This document shows positions 27,813-36,077 of a DNA stretch of 64,000 bases, piece after piece. The stretch is from Nitrospirota bacterium (GTDB lineage: Bacteria > Nitrospinota_A > UBA7883). Made by a program: the position numbers and the translations under genes. The DNA lies in the NCBI GenBank assembly GCA_024275315.1, contig JAJRZK010000027.1:1-64000 (forward strand). The letters run 5' to 3'. Position 1 is the first letter of the stretch. Every line of letters begins with the position of its first letter. The notes under the pieces are model-generated. The model made no database searches, was not told the DNA's origin, and saw nothing but the letters and a program-made list of their open reading frames with translations.

Positions 27813-27856
27813 GGGGAAATCCAGATTATATGTTTCGATTCGACAGCGCCGGGGTG

Positions 27857-28126
27857 TCAGGCGCTCGAATCAATCGCCCCACCCTTGCTGGAAATCAGGT
27901 TGGCTGTTTTTTTTGTCAGATCATCAATGACGGAGTTCAGATCTCCGACGTTCATCTGCTTCAGGATCCCCCTCGGCGACCCCTTGACTGGCGCGCTGGC
28001 TGTGCCTATATTCCTGGGTCTTGAGACGGGGCCCGAAGTCGCGGCGAGTTCCCGGGTTCTGGAAAATTTGCCGGCGTTATAAAGCCGTTCGGAATTGCTG
28101 GGATCAAGCGAACCTATGTTGGCCAT
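27857..28126 (-). CDS. Hypothetical small soluble protein
   Basis: 89 residues, starting ATG at 28126 with TTGGAG about 8 nt upstream. The sequence is Ser/Asn/Lys-rich with an unstructured first half (SGPVSRPRNIGTASAPVKGS) and a helical end (VGDLNSVIDDLTKKTANLI). There is no membrane segment, signal peptide or known motif. The layout (disordered N-terminus plus amphipathic helix) recalls small anti-sigma-factor-like proteins such as FlgM, but that is only a resemblance. Confidence 0.55.
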   Translation of the reverse strand: MANIGSLDPSNSERLYNAGKFSRTRELAATSGPVSRPRNIGTASAPVKGSPRGILKQMNVGDLNSVIDDLTKKTANLISSKGGAIDSSA

Positions 28127-28459
28127 CGATAAACTCCAATCAACTTCTCATGTATATAATATAATCAACACCATCGTTTTGCGCAAAAAAATATCGAACC
28201 ACTTCACGGCTCCGCGCCGTTGAATATAAAACGCCGACCACGCCGACTGTGTAACCAGCGGTCATATACTCCCGTCCAGGGGCGCACGCCCCCATCGGGG
28301 TGCGAACCCCTCGAGGTGCAACACCCGGTCCGGGTGCGACACCTGATGCAGGTGTTTTGTGCGATTCGCTTTTTACCTTAAACGCGGCGTGGCGCACGCC
28401 CCACAACCACCCGCCCTACGTCTCCCGCGGGAAACCGTATCACGGCGGCGTAACGGCGC
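28127..28459. other. Intergenic region with hairpin array
   Basis: About 330 nt between the small protein gene and the end of the HdrD-like gene. An 88-codon open frame on the minus strand runs through the hairpin array and looks spurious. The array at 28279-28354 is the only structured element. Confidence 0.5.
28279..28354. repeat. 18-nt tandem array of diverged hairpins
   Basis: Four hairpins start exactly 18 nt apart (28279, 28297, 28315, 28333): GGGGCGCACGCCCC, GGGGTGCGAACCCC, GGTG-CAA-CACC and GGTG-CGA-CACC, followed by CACCTG-ATG-CAGGTG (28340-28354). Arms differ between units yet each unit keeps self-complementarity, which points to selection on structure and not simple copying. Confidence 0.85.
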
Positions 28460-29734
28460 CTATTCCGGCGGTTGTTCGGCTGGAGGTTCCTTGGGACCGT
28501 CCGCTTTCAGGTGCTGGGAGCAAAGTTGCATGATGTCCATCACCTCGATATCGTCGGCGTAACCTTCCCGCGCTTCATTAACCTTCTGGAAACAAGCGGG
28601 ACACGACAGCACCAGCTTTTTCGCGCCAAGCTCCCTGGCCTCGTCAATGGATATACGGCCCATTTTTATGGCGTTGTCGGAAAACACCTTTTTAACCGCT
28701 CCACCAGCCCCGCAACACCGCGCCATAAGCCGGTTGTCTTCAAATTCCGCCAGGTCGATTTCGGGTATCGATTTTAGTATGTCCCGTGGTTCCTCGGTGA
28801 TACCCACTCCCCGGGCGAGGTAACATGGGTCGTCATAAACAATCCGCTCCTTGAGCGGCTTTTCGAACTTGATCCTGCCCGATTTGATGCTCTCCAGGAT
28901 AAACTGGCTCATATGGCGTATTTTAAATGGCAGTTTGCCACCCCACCAGCGTGGCCAGTCCCTCGTCATGATGTTGCAACAGCAGGGACACGAGCTTATC
29001 AGCGTCTTGACACCCCTGTCGGCGTAATCCTGTATTACAGGCCGAACAAGGTCAGGAATGATTTTGTGCTGGCCGGAGACAAACAGGGGAAACCCGCAAC
29101 ATATCTCCTTTTCCGGAGGCAACATCATGAAATCTATCCCCGTGGCTGTAAGCATCCGCACATCGCCGATAGCCATCGGCTGGGACTCGTAGGCGGTTGT
29201 GCAACCGGTGTAGTATGCTATTTCGCCCTCTTCTTTGTATGTGGGGCATTCCTTCGGCCACCAGTCATACCTGTTCTCGGCCGGCTGGTTGTAGACGTTG
29301 CCGGTTTTCAGGGCGACCTCTTCCATCATGTTTTGAGGGTCCCACGGGCCATATCCCATCTCCACCATTTTCGCCCGGAGAAAAGGCCACAGCCGTTGTG
29401 AAAAAATACCCGCTTCGCACATTTCACCGCATCTGCCGCACGTGGTGCATTCCCACAACGACCTGGAAAAATGCTTCAATTCCTCCTCGCTGATGTGGGC
29501 GGGTCCCATGAATTTCGCCTGCAACCCGTGGGTCCGCGATACGAAAGACCTGAACTGGGCTATTTTATCTGGCGGGGATATGGTCGTGTCTCCAGTTACA
29601 TCCTGCACGGGGCACTGCGTCAGGCAGGCGCCGCATCTGGTGCAGGCGTCCACTTCCACGAGTTGCCGTTTTGAAAGGCCTGATATGAAATCGAAATTTT
29701 CGGTCTGTTGCGGGTTGTTGGATTTTATTGGCAT
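28460..29734 (-). CDS. HdrD/GlpC-like Fe-S oxidoreductase
   Basis: 424 residues. Two N-terminal 4Fe-4S motifs (CTRCGACLTQCP at about 31-42 and CTTCGRCGEMC about 97-107) are followed by two CCG-type domains (CCGFPLFVSG and SSCPCCCNIM; CCGAGGAVKK and LSCPACFQKV). This is the architecture of the catalytic subunit of heterodisulfide-reductase-like enzymes, as in HdrD, GlpC, TmcB or DsrK. It is soluble and is presumably the electron-handling subunit of a complex whose partners are not adjacent. It differs from the dsrK gene 4 kb away and may be an alternative electron module. The start ATG at 29734 has AGAGGT about 9 nt upstream. Confidence 0.9.
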   Translation of the reverse strand: MPIKSNNPQQTENFDFISGLSKRQLVEVDACTRCGACLTQCPVQDVTGDTTISPPDKIAQFRSFVSRTHGLQAKFMGPAHISEEELKHFSRSLWECTTCGRCGEMCEAGIFSQRLWPFLRAKMVEMGYGPWDPQNMMEEVALKTGNVYNQPAENRYDWWPKECPTYKEEGEIAYYTGCTTAYESQPMAIGDVRMLTATGIDFMMLPPEKEICCGFPLFVSGQHKIIPDLVRPVIQDYADRGVKTLISSCPCCCNIMTRDWPRWWGGKLPFKIRHMSQFILESIKSGRIKFEKPLKERIVYDDPCYLARGVGITEEPRDILKSIPEIDLAEFEDNRLMARCCGAGGAVKKVFSDNAIKMGRISIDEARELGAKKLVLSCPACFQKVNEAREGYADDIEVMDIMQLCSQHLKADGPKEPPAEQPPE

Positions 29735-30074
29735 TGATTTTAACCTCTAGATAACCTTTGTAACTGCTTTTAAGGTCTGCATGGTTTGTTAATCCACCTC
29801 GACAAACGATACCGGAGCGCACGCACGAAACAGCCAGTATCACGCACCTGGTCTGGTCGTTCCCTGATATTGAACACGCGTATCAGCGACTCGATTTCAA
29901 CCAGCGTCACAGCCAGGTTTCATTGTAGCGAACCTCTTGCCAAAATGAAAGTGAAAGATGCGTATTTCCTTTTCTATCAGTATGATATCTTCCACATCAG
30001 TGCGATGTGCCCCACATCAGTGAGATATGCTACATGTCAATGCGGCATGTTTCGTGTGGTGTTTGCCGCCCCTA
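29735..30074. other. Region upstream of the HdrD-like gene, with repeat array
   Basis: About 340 nt between the XRE gene end and the HdrD-like start. It probably contains the promoter of the latter. The degenerate 20-nt repeat array (29971-30050) is the only structured feature; I see no convincing gene. Confidence 0.5.
29971..30050. repeat. Degenerate 20-nt tandem palindromic repeats (4 units)
   Basis: Four units start at 29971, 29991, 30011 and 30031 with the consensus TNCACATCAGTGNGATNTGC. The second unit has a perfect CACATC-AGTGC-GATGTG hairpin; the others retain 4-5 of the pairs. It sits 240-320 nt upstream of the HdrD-like gene start, so it could be an operator array or one of the hairpin arrays seen elsewhere in the window. 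Confidence 0.75.
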
Positions 30075-30491
30075 TCACTTCAATACACGATTCAAGCGCG
30101 CTTTTTCCACCAGCCCATCCGGCTGATGGCAGGTGTTGTCCGCCATCGCCGAGGCAAGCTCGAGCAGGGCCTTGTGCTGTCGCGGATGTGTAATGGCCAT
30201 TTTCCGTAACATTTTTACCAGCTCAATTTCCTCCCCTGTCATTTCATCCCCTGGGGCGGAGTCGTCCACCGACACCTGGTTTTCCGATTCAACTTTCGCC
30301 AGCAGTTTCTCGACACTCAAACCCGCCCTTTGGGCCAATCGAACCATCACAGGCATCTTCGGGGTGGACTTGCCGCTTTCATACTTGGCCACTGTTCCCT
30401 GGCTGACGTTGATCAGCCTGGCCAAATCCTTCTGGGTCATCGACCCCCTTATAGACCTGATTACTTTAGCGAGCTTATACGTATCAGCCAT
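30075..30491 (-). CDS. XRE-family transcriptional regulator
   Basis: 138 residues from the ATG at 30491 (an upstream ATG at 30533 would add 14 residues). A helix-turn-helix of the Cro/CI type lies near the N-terminus: VIRSIRGSMTQKDLARLINV, SQGTVAKYESGKSTPKM and RLAQRAGLSVEKLL. The C-terminal half is acidic then helical (EEIELVKMLRKMAI, HKALLELASAM) with no known sensor. It is divergent from an excisionase-like gene across an AT-rich interval with a promoter and a palindrome, which it may control. Confidence 0.88.
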   Translation of the reverse strand: MADTYKLAKVIRSIRGSMTQKDLARLINVSQGTVAKYESGKSTPKMPVMVRLAQRAGLSVEKLLAKVESENQVSVDDSAPGDEMTGEEIELVKMLRKMAITHPRQHKALLELASAMADNTCHQPDGLVEKARLNRVLK

Positions 30492-30526
30492 GGTTTTCAC
30501 CGGATATTCGAAAAGGAATAATTTTC

Positions 30527-30581
30527 TTGACAATTCTAACCAAAAATATAAAATACCACATATTAGAATATTATTAATATT
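30527..30581 (+). promoter_or_regulatory. Sigma70-type promoter and palindromic operator candidate
   Basis: TTGACA (30527-30532), a 16-nt spacer, then TAAAAT (30549-30554) matches a sigma70 promoter reading toward the excisionase-like gene. Just downstream, AATATTA-T-TAATATT (30567-30581) is a perfect 15-nt palindrome. The position suggests an operator for the divergent XRE regulator; binding is inferred, not shown. Confidence 0.55.
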
Positions 30582-30637
30582 TTATCCAGATTTCATTTTC
30601 GATGGTACGGGTCATTATGGAGGGTGGGGCGATATTA

Positions 30638-30883
30638 ATGGGCGTTTCAGGGGGTGGCAACCTACGTACGGGTATAACGGGTAAGGACGGGGCGGCGTCG
30701 GCTCCGATAGGTCCATGCGGAAAATATTTAACCACATCGCAAGTCGCGAAGCGTTGGGGCGTATCGGCTGTCACCGTTATCCGGCTGATCGAGCAAGGCG
30801 ACCTGAACGGATTAAAAATCAGGGGTAGCTACCGTATAAGCCGTGGATCCATCAGGGAATATGAGTCGCGCGTGGCTTTCTAG
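30638..30883 (+). CDS. Excisionase-like helix-turn-helix protein
   Basis: 81 residues. The N-terminus is Gly-rich and probably flexible; the C-terminal 45 residues are a MerR/excisionase-type winged helix: YLTTSQVAKRWGVSAVTVIR then LIEQGDLNGLKIRGSYRISR. The ATG at 30638 is preferred because GGAGGGTGG lies about 10 nt before it; in-frame ATGs at 30602 and 30617 are further upstream. No integrase or phage genes are adjacent, so it is more likely a small regulator than a functioning excisionase. Confidence 0.75.
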   Translation: MGVSGGGNLRTGITGKDGAASAPIGPCGKYLTTSQVAKRWGVSAVTVIRLIEQGDLNGLKIRGSYRISRGSIREYESRVAF

Positions 30884-31036
30884 GCAATCGCCCCCCACTT
30901 ACATCCCATTGTATTTTAACCGGTTGCATACATATATCACTGCGATTGGAGATTTTGTATCAAGCGCATCCGATTCGGGCTTTCTTTTTCTTATCCAAGG
31001 GCACATATTATAGGTAGAGATTATGGGAGAAATGCC

Positions 31037-31177
31037 ATGACTAGCGCCTTTAAAATTGCCGACATGTTCAACACCGTGGAATTCATCCCCTTTATCCTGG
31101 GCGTCATATGGATGATAATAAGCGCCCTTGGTTTGATGATTTCGGTTGGGTGGGTAGTTTTTACACTGCTGTCCTGA
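31037..31177 (+). CDS. 46-residue small membrane protein
   Basis: ATG at 31037 preceded by GGGAG about 7 nt upstream; 46 codons to a TGA. After a short polar start (MTSAFKIADMFNTVEF) the rest is one long hydrophobic stretch (PFILGVIWMIISALG then LMISVGWVVFTLL), enough for one or two membrane helices. It is downstream of the excisionase-like gene in the same orientation with a 150-nt gap. Small proteins of this kind are usually missed by annotation. The function is unknown. Confidence 0.6.
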   Translation: MTSAFKIADMFNTVEFIPFILGVIWMIISALGLMISVGWVVFTLLS

Positions 31178-31270
31178 CAAGCATGATTACAGGCCGGAAT
31201 TTTCCGGTTTTGCAAGCACGTGGAGAACCGGAGCGGCCGCAAGGGAGCCGGGAACCTCGATAGGCCGGTG

Positions 31271-32503
31271 TCAGGCAGTTTGCATCGATCTTCTCAGGGA
31301 GACCAGGAGAAGTTCGTCAAGCCTGCTCATCAGCTTCTTGTAAGCTCCGCGGGCTATTCTTTTGTCTCCGAACAGCTCTTCGCGAACCATTTGCAGATGA
31401 TGGCGCACAGGCTTGTAGGGATGGATGGTCCCTTGGTCCATCATTGATTTTTCCAATTCCAGCAGTTCTCTGGCCCTGGCCATAAAATCATCCGCCTGGA
31501 CCACCAGGCTGTCCGGTATTTCCGGAGCGTCGAGCCGCGCGGTCTCGCCCATAACCGATATGAGCGAAGTATACTCCATCCCCCTGATACCCCTGCGCCA
31601 CTTGAGGAGCCAGTCGTTTCGCCATGACCACAGCCCCAGCTCTTCTCCGAACATGTAAAAATCCGTGGCCAGCCTACCTAACGGGGATGATTCTTTGTCG
31701 GCGGTATACGCCAGGCGCACAGCGGAACCAGGTTTTTTGCGATCGGAAAGATAGTCGATAAAACAGACAAGCGCATGATTGGCCGATCCGTCCCCCGGAG
31801 TTTCCAGGTGCACAGCGCTGGCTATCACCTTGCCCACGCCGAATTTTCCCTCCAGCAAGCACGGCTCTCCCTCCAGGCTCGCCGGATTAAGCTTCATGCA
31901 GTATCGTTGTTCAAGCTCCTTCCATACAGCGTTCCCATTCACCGGTTTACCCGATGTAAACTTCTCCACATCCACATCCGCCACCATGAATCCCGGCAGC
32001 GGTTTTCCATATCTTGCGAGGATGTTCACGTCTTTGCAATCGCAGTCGCCAAAATGGCCCGGCCACCAGGCAGACACAGTCAGCCGGCCGGGAATATCCC
32101 CGCAAACCCTTTCCGGGCCGGTCGTCGTGATTTCTATAGGTCCGGAAAAATTCGACAACCCCCTGCCCCGCTCCATGGGCAACAGCCGAAGCCCTCCTGT
32201 GGTGGACAGCGCAAAACCAGCCCCTCCGCACACCCCCAGATAGGCGCCGCCATTTTTTACATAGCTCCTCACGGCCTGCGCCCCTTCGTCGCCAAGCTTC
32301 AATCTCTTTTCCGACGCCCAGCCCCCCGGAACAAACAGCACACGGTGGCTGGCCAGACGTCCGCTACGTATATCGGCGGAAGTGACTATGGTAAAATCGA
32401 GCCCGAGATCGGCCAGAGACCGCACAGCCATCAGACCCCATATGTTGGACTCGTCCCAGAAAAGGGCTATGCGCTGGTCCGCTTTCGAGTCATGCGTGGT
32501 CAT
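31271..32503 (-). CDS. BPL_N / class-I glutamine-amidotransferase-like protein
   Basis: 410 residues. The first 250 residues resemble the N-terminal domain of biotin-protein-ligase-like proteins, a flavodoxin/GATase-I fold: IALFWDESNIWG, VLFVPGGWAS, YVKNGGAYLGVCGGAGFAL with the nucleophile-elbow Cys, and GVGKVIASAVHLETPG. There is no biotin ligase catalytic domain. The C-terminal third is helical and acidic/basic (KKLMSRLDELLLVSLRR). Proteins of this kind sit near sulfur or cofactor genes in some anaerobes, but their substrate is unknown. Confidence 0.72.
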   Translation of the reverse strand: MTTHDSKADQRIALFWDESNIWGLMAVRSLADLGLDFTIVTSADIRSGRLASHRVLFVPGGWASEKRLKLGDEGAQAVRSYVKNGGAYLGVCGGAGFALSTTGGLRLLPMERGRGLSNFSGPIEITTTGPERVCGDIPGRLTVSAWWPGHFGDCDCKDVNILARYGKPLPGFMVADVDVEKFTSGKPVNGNAVWKELEQRYCMKLNPASLEGEPCLLEGKFGVGKVIASAVHLETPGDGSANHALVCFIDYLSDRKKPGSAVRLAYTADKESSPLGRLATDFYMFGEELGLWSWRNDWLLKWRRGIRGMEYTSLISVMGETARLDAPEIPDSLVVQADDFMARARELLELEKSMMDQGTIHPYKPVRHHLQMVREELFGDKRIARGAYKKLMSRLDELLLVSLRRSMQTA

Positions 32504-32704
32504 GCCGATGTCCTTGCCATGAACTGTTTTCGGTCCAGCCGATCATCCTACAGACAAACCAGCCTTTTCCCCCGAAACGGATATGGAACCGGCCGGGATG
32601 GCGGCGGACACCCACCCCGGACACGCTGGCAGAGCGGAGCTTGATATCTATGGCGCAAGGACAGAACCGGCGTCACCTGCCCTGTCCGCCATCGTTATCA
32701 GCGG

Positions 32705-33040
32705 TCAATCACCATAAACCATGACCCTAAGCTGCGCGTATACACCCAGCACGCTCCTGGTATGGTAATCGACATGATGGACCTGCGTGATTCCGGAATT
32801 TTTCAAAATAGCGTCGATACTGCAATCGCCATAGGCTACCCAGCCTAAAATAGAGATACATTCGCCATATCCGCTCTTAGAGTATATCGCGTTGGACGTT
32901 GCAAAACCGGGAGCTTTCGTGCCTGTGTAAATAAAACCTGTTACCGGCGCGGGACCAGGTGTCACCATCGCGCAACCCATCAAAAAAGCAAAGGCGAGAA
33001 GAACAGTTGTCTGAAGCAGGAATTTTCTTGAACTGAGCAT
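32705..33040 (-). CDS. TRL-family lipoprotein
   Basis: 111 residues. The signal peptide ends in a lipobox (LMGC, about 19-22), so the mature protein is a lipid-anchored outer- or inner-membrane lipoprotein. The mature part has the TRL-like pattern: GYGECISILGWVAYGDCSID, AILKNSGITQVHHVDYHT and VLGVYAQLRVMVYG. The family is small and of unknown role. Start ATG at 33040 with GGGGG about 10 nt upstream. Confidence 0.82.
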   Translation of the reverse strand: MLSSRKFLLQTTVLLAFAFLMGCAMVTPGPAPVTGFIYTGTKAPGFATSNAIYSKSGYGECISILGWVAYGDCSIDAILKNSGITQVHHVDYHTRSVLGVYAQLRVMVYGD

Positions 33041-33389
33041 AAGCGACCCCCTTTACGCCATACCGGATTAATCTTTATCTACGCGATTCGCTTCCAATTA
33101 TCATCCCAGAAAACACACTGTTAAGTTTATCATATTTTTTACGAATATCAAAAACACCACGCTTAAAGCGCGGCGGGACAGCGCAGTCCCCCAGGCAGTT
33201 ATGGGGAGTGTGACGCCCCTTAGTGTGAATCCGTGCCTGGCCCGGGGTTCGCGCTGTTCCAGAACAACAGCCATAAAAGCCGTTCAACGACCATTCCGTT
33301 TTTCTCCGTAAACGGCTACAACAGCACGCCCATGTTTTTCTCTTCGGGATTTATTTCCTTTACCCGCCCTTGCGGCGGCGCTCCACCAG
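33041..33389. other. Intergenic region downstream of dsrK
   Basis: About 350 nt between the TRL lipoprotein start and the dsrK stop. It holds a GC-rich block (33160-33250) with some self-complementarity. I see no confident gene, riboswitch or terminator. It should contain the promoter of the lipoprotein gene. Confidence 0.4.
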
Positions 33390-34889
33390 CTACACCCCCC
33401 GGTTCCCGCCGAGGATGATGGCGTTTGAAACCAGTTGATGGACGCTGGCTACGACATCCATCCCGATCCCGTAACTGGGCAGTACTTTGGTAAACTGCGC
33501 CTTGCAGATCGCGCAGATCATCGCCATCGTGTTCACGCCGTTGCGCTCCATCACTTCATGCAGAGCCTGGGCGCGGGGCATGGCGCCCTTGACACGCAAT
33601 TCCATCAGCTCGTCGGTAAGCAATCCGCCGCCGCCGCCGCAACAGTATGTGAACTCTCGTATCGTGTCCTGATCCATCTCCACGAAGTTGTTGCATACCG
33701 ACCGGATCAGCTCCCGCGGGATATCGAACTGGCCGCCGGGTTTGTCCCCCATGCGTGACCCCCGGGCCACGTTGCAGGAATCGTGGAACGTCACATTCAG
33801 GTCGTCGTTGGCGGATTTGTCCAGCCTGATCACGCCCCGTTTAATAAGGTCGAGGGTAAATTCACAAATATGCGTCGGGGTGCGGTGTTTCGGATCCAGA
33901 AAGTCGAAAGGCCCCGTCAGCGTGTTCCAGAAGCTGTACCCCACCCGCCAGGCGTGGCCGCACTCGCCCACAATTATTCTTTTTACCTTAAGCTCCCGGG
34001 CGGCGTCGACAATGCGCTGGGCCACTTTTCGCATGGTTTCGAAATTGCCTACGAACATGCCGAAATTGGCGAACTCCGACGCGTAACTGCTGACCGTCCA
34101 CGATACACCCGCCTCGTGAAACACCTTGCCGTAGCCTGTAAATCCCTCTATATGGGGAGAGCTGAAAAAATCGGCCGACGGCGCGATCAACAGAACCTCC
34201 GCCCCGACCTCGTCGAGCGGATACCGGACCGCCACTCCGCTTTCCTCTTCGACATCCTCTTCAAGAAACTCCAGGGTATTGGCCAGCGCCGGCTTTTCCA
34301 TCCCCAGGTTGTTGCCGACATCGAGCACCTTGCCCAGGACCTCGTTACAATATTTCTGGCCAACACCCACGCTGTTCATGATGTCTCGCGCGGCCATGGA
34401 CACCTCCGCCGTGTCTATCCCGAACGGACAATAGACAGAGCATCGGCGGCACTGGGAGCATTGGTGGAAATAGCTGAACCATTCGTCCAGCATCTTTCCT
34501 GTCATATCCTCCGCGCCGGAAAGCCCAGGCAGAAGTTTGCCTCCCGGTGTAAAATATCTCCTGTAAACCTTCCGCATAAGCTCCTGGCGCGCCACGGGCA
34601 TGTTGTTCGGGTCGCCGGTGCCAAGAAAATAGTGGCACTTGTCCGCGCATGACCCGCACCGCACGCAAGTGTCCATATATACCTTGAGCGAGCGGTACTT
34701 CGAGAGAAGCTCTCCCATCCTTCCGATGGCCTTCTCCTCCCACCCCTCTATCTTCGAACCCGGAAACCCCAGCGACTCGTTGTGCTCCTGCGCCGCCAGG
34801 TTGGGTTTGTAATGCGCGGTCGCGCCGGGCTCGATATTCGGGGTGACTATTTCGCCGGTCAGCTCGTCGGTCTCGATTTTTTTTGCCAC
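33390..34889 (-). CDS. dsrK: DsrK, Hdr-like subunit of the DsrMKJOP complex
   Basis: 499 residues, GTG start at 34889 with AGGGAG about 11 nt upstream. Two 4Fe-4S motifs (CVRCGSCADKCHYF and CSQCRRCSVYCPFG) are followed by CCG-type cysteine sequences (FHDSCNVARG, YCCGGGGGL, CAICKAQF), giving the HdrD-like cofactor that reduces or oxidises the DsrC trisulfide/disulfide. It is a cytoplasmic, membrane-associated partner of DsrM, whose gene is directly upstream, and is the last gene of the minus-strand dsr operon. Confidence 0.96.
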   Translation of the reverse strand: MAKKIETDELTGEIVTPNIEPGATAHYKPNLAAQEHNESLGFPGSKIEGWEEKAIGRMGELLSKYRSLKVYMDTCVRCGSCADKCHYFLGTGDPNNMPVARQELMRKVYRRYFTPGGKLLPGLSGAEDMTGKMLDEWFSYFHQCSQCRRCSVYCPFGIDTAEVSMAARDIMNSVGVGQKYCNEVLGKVLDVGNNLGMEKPALANTLEFLEEDVEEESGVAVRYPLDEVGAEVLLIAPSADFFSSPHIEGFTGYGKVFHEAGVSWTVSSYASEFANFGMFVGNFETMRKVAQRIVDAARELKVKRIIVGECGHAWRVGYSFWNTLTGPFDFLDPKHRTPTHICEFTLDLIKRGVIRLDKSANDDLNVTFHDSCNVARGSRMGDKPGGQFDIPRELIRSVCNNFVEMDQDTIREFTYCCGGGGGLLTDELMELRVKGAMPRAQALHEVMERNGVNTMAMICAICKAQFTKVLPSYGIGMDVVASVHQLVSNAIILGGNRGV

Positions 34890-34904
34890 GTAACGCAGTC
34901 TCCC

Positions 34905-35629
34905 TTAAGCCGCCCAGGGGTTTACGTGCCGGTGTTCACGGCAGTTGTCCACCTGGTTGCGGGTGGGTGAGAAGAAAATCCCACCAAGATGCACAAGTTT
35001 TGAAAAAGGAAAATAGACCATCAGAACCAGCGCCAGGGAAGATGAACGAGAAACAGGATGTCTGGCGGAATATTGACCGGATGAAAAGTGACTATACCCA
35101 TTATAAACCCTTTTACCGCCGTCACGTCCGTCCTGATGGCGAATTTCATTATGAGGCCGGTCAGGCCGATAAGCCCGATAAGCGCCAGGGCGAAATAGTC
35201 GGCGAACAAGCTGATACTCCTGGTCCGGTCCACCGTCATCCGCCGCATGTAAAGGTAAACGACAGCCAGCGTCATCAGCGCTCCGGCCCACACGCCCGGA
35301 GGACCGGCCATGGCCACTATGTCCGGAACCGGCACAAGGAAATAGCGAAGATGACGCAACAGAGCAAGAGCCAGGGTGGCGTGGAACAGGTATCCCCCCG
35401 CCCAGGTCCATTTGTTGCCTTTAAACAGGCTGGTAAAAAACAGCGCCTCTCCCGCCAAACGGGCGATCACACCCGGAACAGTTGTGGGAGCCGGCGTGGT
35501 TGGTATTTTCAGCGGCGCAGGAGTGGCCGCGTAACCGTAAAATTTTACAACCAACCCAGTGATAAAAACCGCCGCGGCTCCATAGCATAAAGCTATATAT
35601 ACAAGCGACAGCGCGGACAATCCACTCAT
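34905..35629 (-). CDS. dsrM: DsrM cytochrome b subunit, interrupted by a frameshift
   Basis: NarI/DsrM-type membrane subunit that exchanges electrons between the quinone pool and DsrK. Reading from 35629, six or so hydrophobic segments are seen until a premature TGA at 35021 right after FLVHLPWRWF. A different frame then continues with LALVLMVYFPFSKLVHLGGIF, SPTRNQVDN and RHVNPW, the standard DsrM C-terminus, to 34905. One extra C in the CCC run at about 35042 (minus-strand CTTCCCTGG) restores HLPLALVLMVYFPF and a protein of about 241 residues, near the Allochromatium DsrM length. A homopolymer sequencing error is likely; a real mutation is possible. Confidence 0.9.
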
Positions 35630-35657
35630 CCGGTACCCTTGGCCTCCGGCGCGCCTG

Positions 35658-35990
35658 TTATACGCACCCGGTCGGTTTCGGCAACCCCGCTATCTTGCAC
35701 GCCTGCTTGGCCGGGCCGCCCGGATAAAGCTCGTACAGATATTTTGTGTTGCCCTTTTCCTTGCCCAGTTTCTTGCCGATAGCCTTGGTCAATATACGTA
35801 TCATCGGGGCTATCTTGTACTCTTCATAGTACTCGCGAAGAAAATTGATCACCTCCCAATGGGCCTCGGTCATCTCGACATCCTCTTCTGCGGCCAGGTA
35901 ATCGGCCACTTCCTTGCTCCACTGGTCCAGATTCAGAAGATAACCGTCCTCATCGGTCTCGTAAGTGGCGCCATTAAGCTCGAACGACAT
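35658..35990 (-). CDS. dsrC: DsrC sulfur-carrier protein
   Basis: 110 residues, the TusE/DsrC fold. The C-terminal arm ends QACKIAGLPKPTGCV: both redox cysteines are present, the penultimate Cys and the one 11 residues before it, which marks a genuine DsrC that forms the trisulfide with DsrAB and is recycled by DsrMK. The start ATG has a perfect AGGAGG 8 nt upstream, the strongest ribosome binding site in the locus. It lies between dsrL and dsrM with a 130-nt gap before it. Confidence 0.97.
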   Translation of the reverse strand: MSFELNGATYETDEDGYLLNLDQWSKEVADYLAAEEDVEMTEAHWEVINFLREYYEEYKIAPMIRILTKAIGKKLGKEKGNTKYLYELYPGGPAKQACKIAGLPKPTGCV

Positions 35991-36077
35991 TAATAAACCT
36001 CCTGTAGATAGATTATTGCAACTTTGGCAAAACTCAATTTCAAACAGCTCACACTTTAATTATACAATATGCGGCAA

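Larger units (their letters stand above)
26866..27856. other. Gene-poor region upstream of the chemoreceptor
   Basis: Nearly 1 kb with no confident gene. It contains an 18-nt direct repeat (ACCGAT-T/C-TTAGACA starting at 26923 and 26941), 60-95 nt upstream of the chemoreceptor start and so a candidate regulatory site. It also has a perfect 15-nt palindrome GGCATAA-T-TTATGCC (27405-27419), a weak small open frame, and the 98-nt duplication listed separately. Confidence 0.55.

Noticed and set aside
28140-28406. 88-codon open frame on the minus strand
   Set aside because: Its sequence is mostly a reading of the hairpin array.
30638-30883. Active phage excisionase
   Set aside because: No integrase, att-like repeats or phage structural genes were seen nearby.
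30899-31180. 93-codon frame on the minus strand
   Set aside because: It is antisense to the better-supported 46-residue membrane protein and has no start signal.
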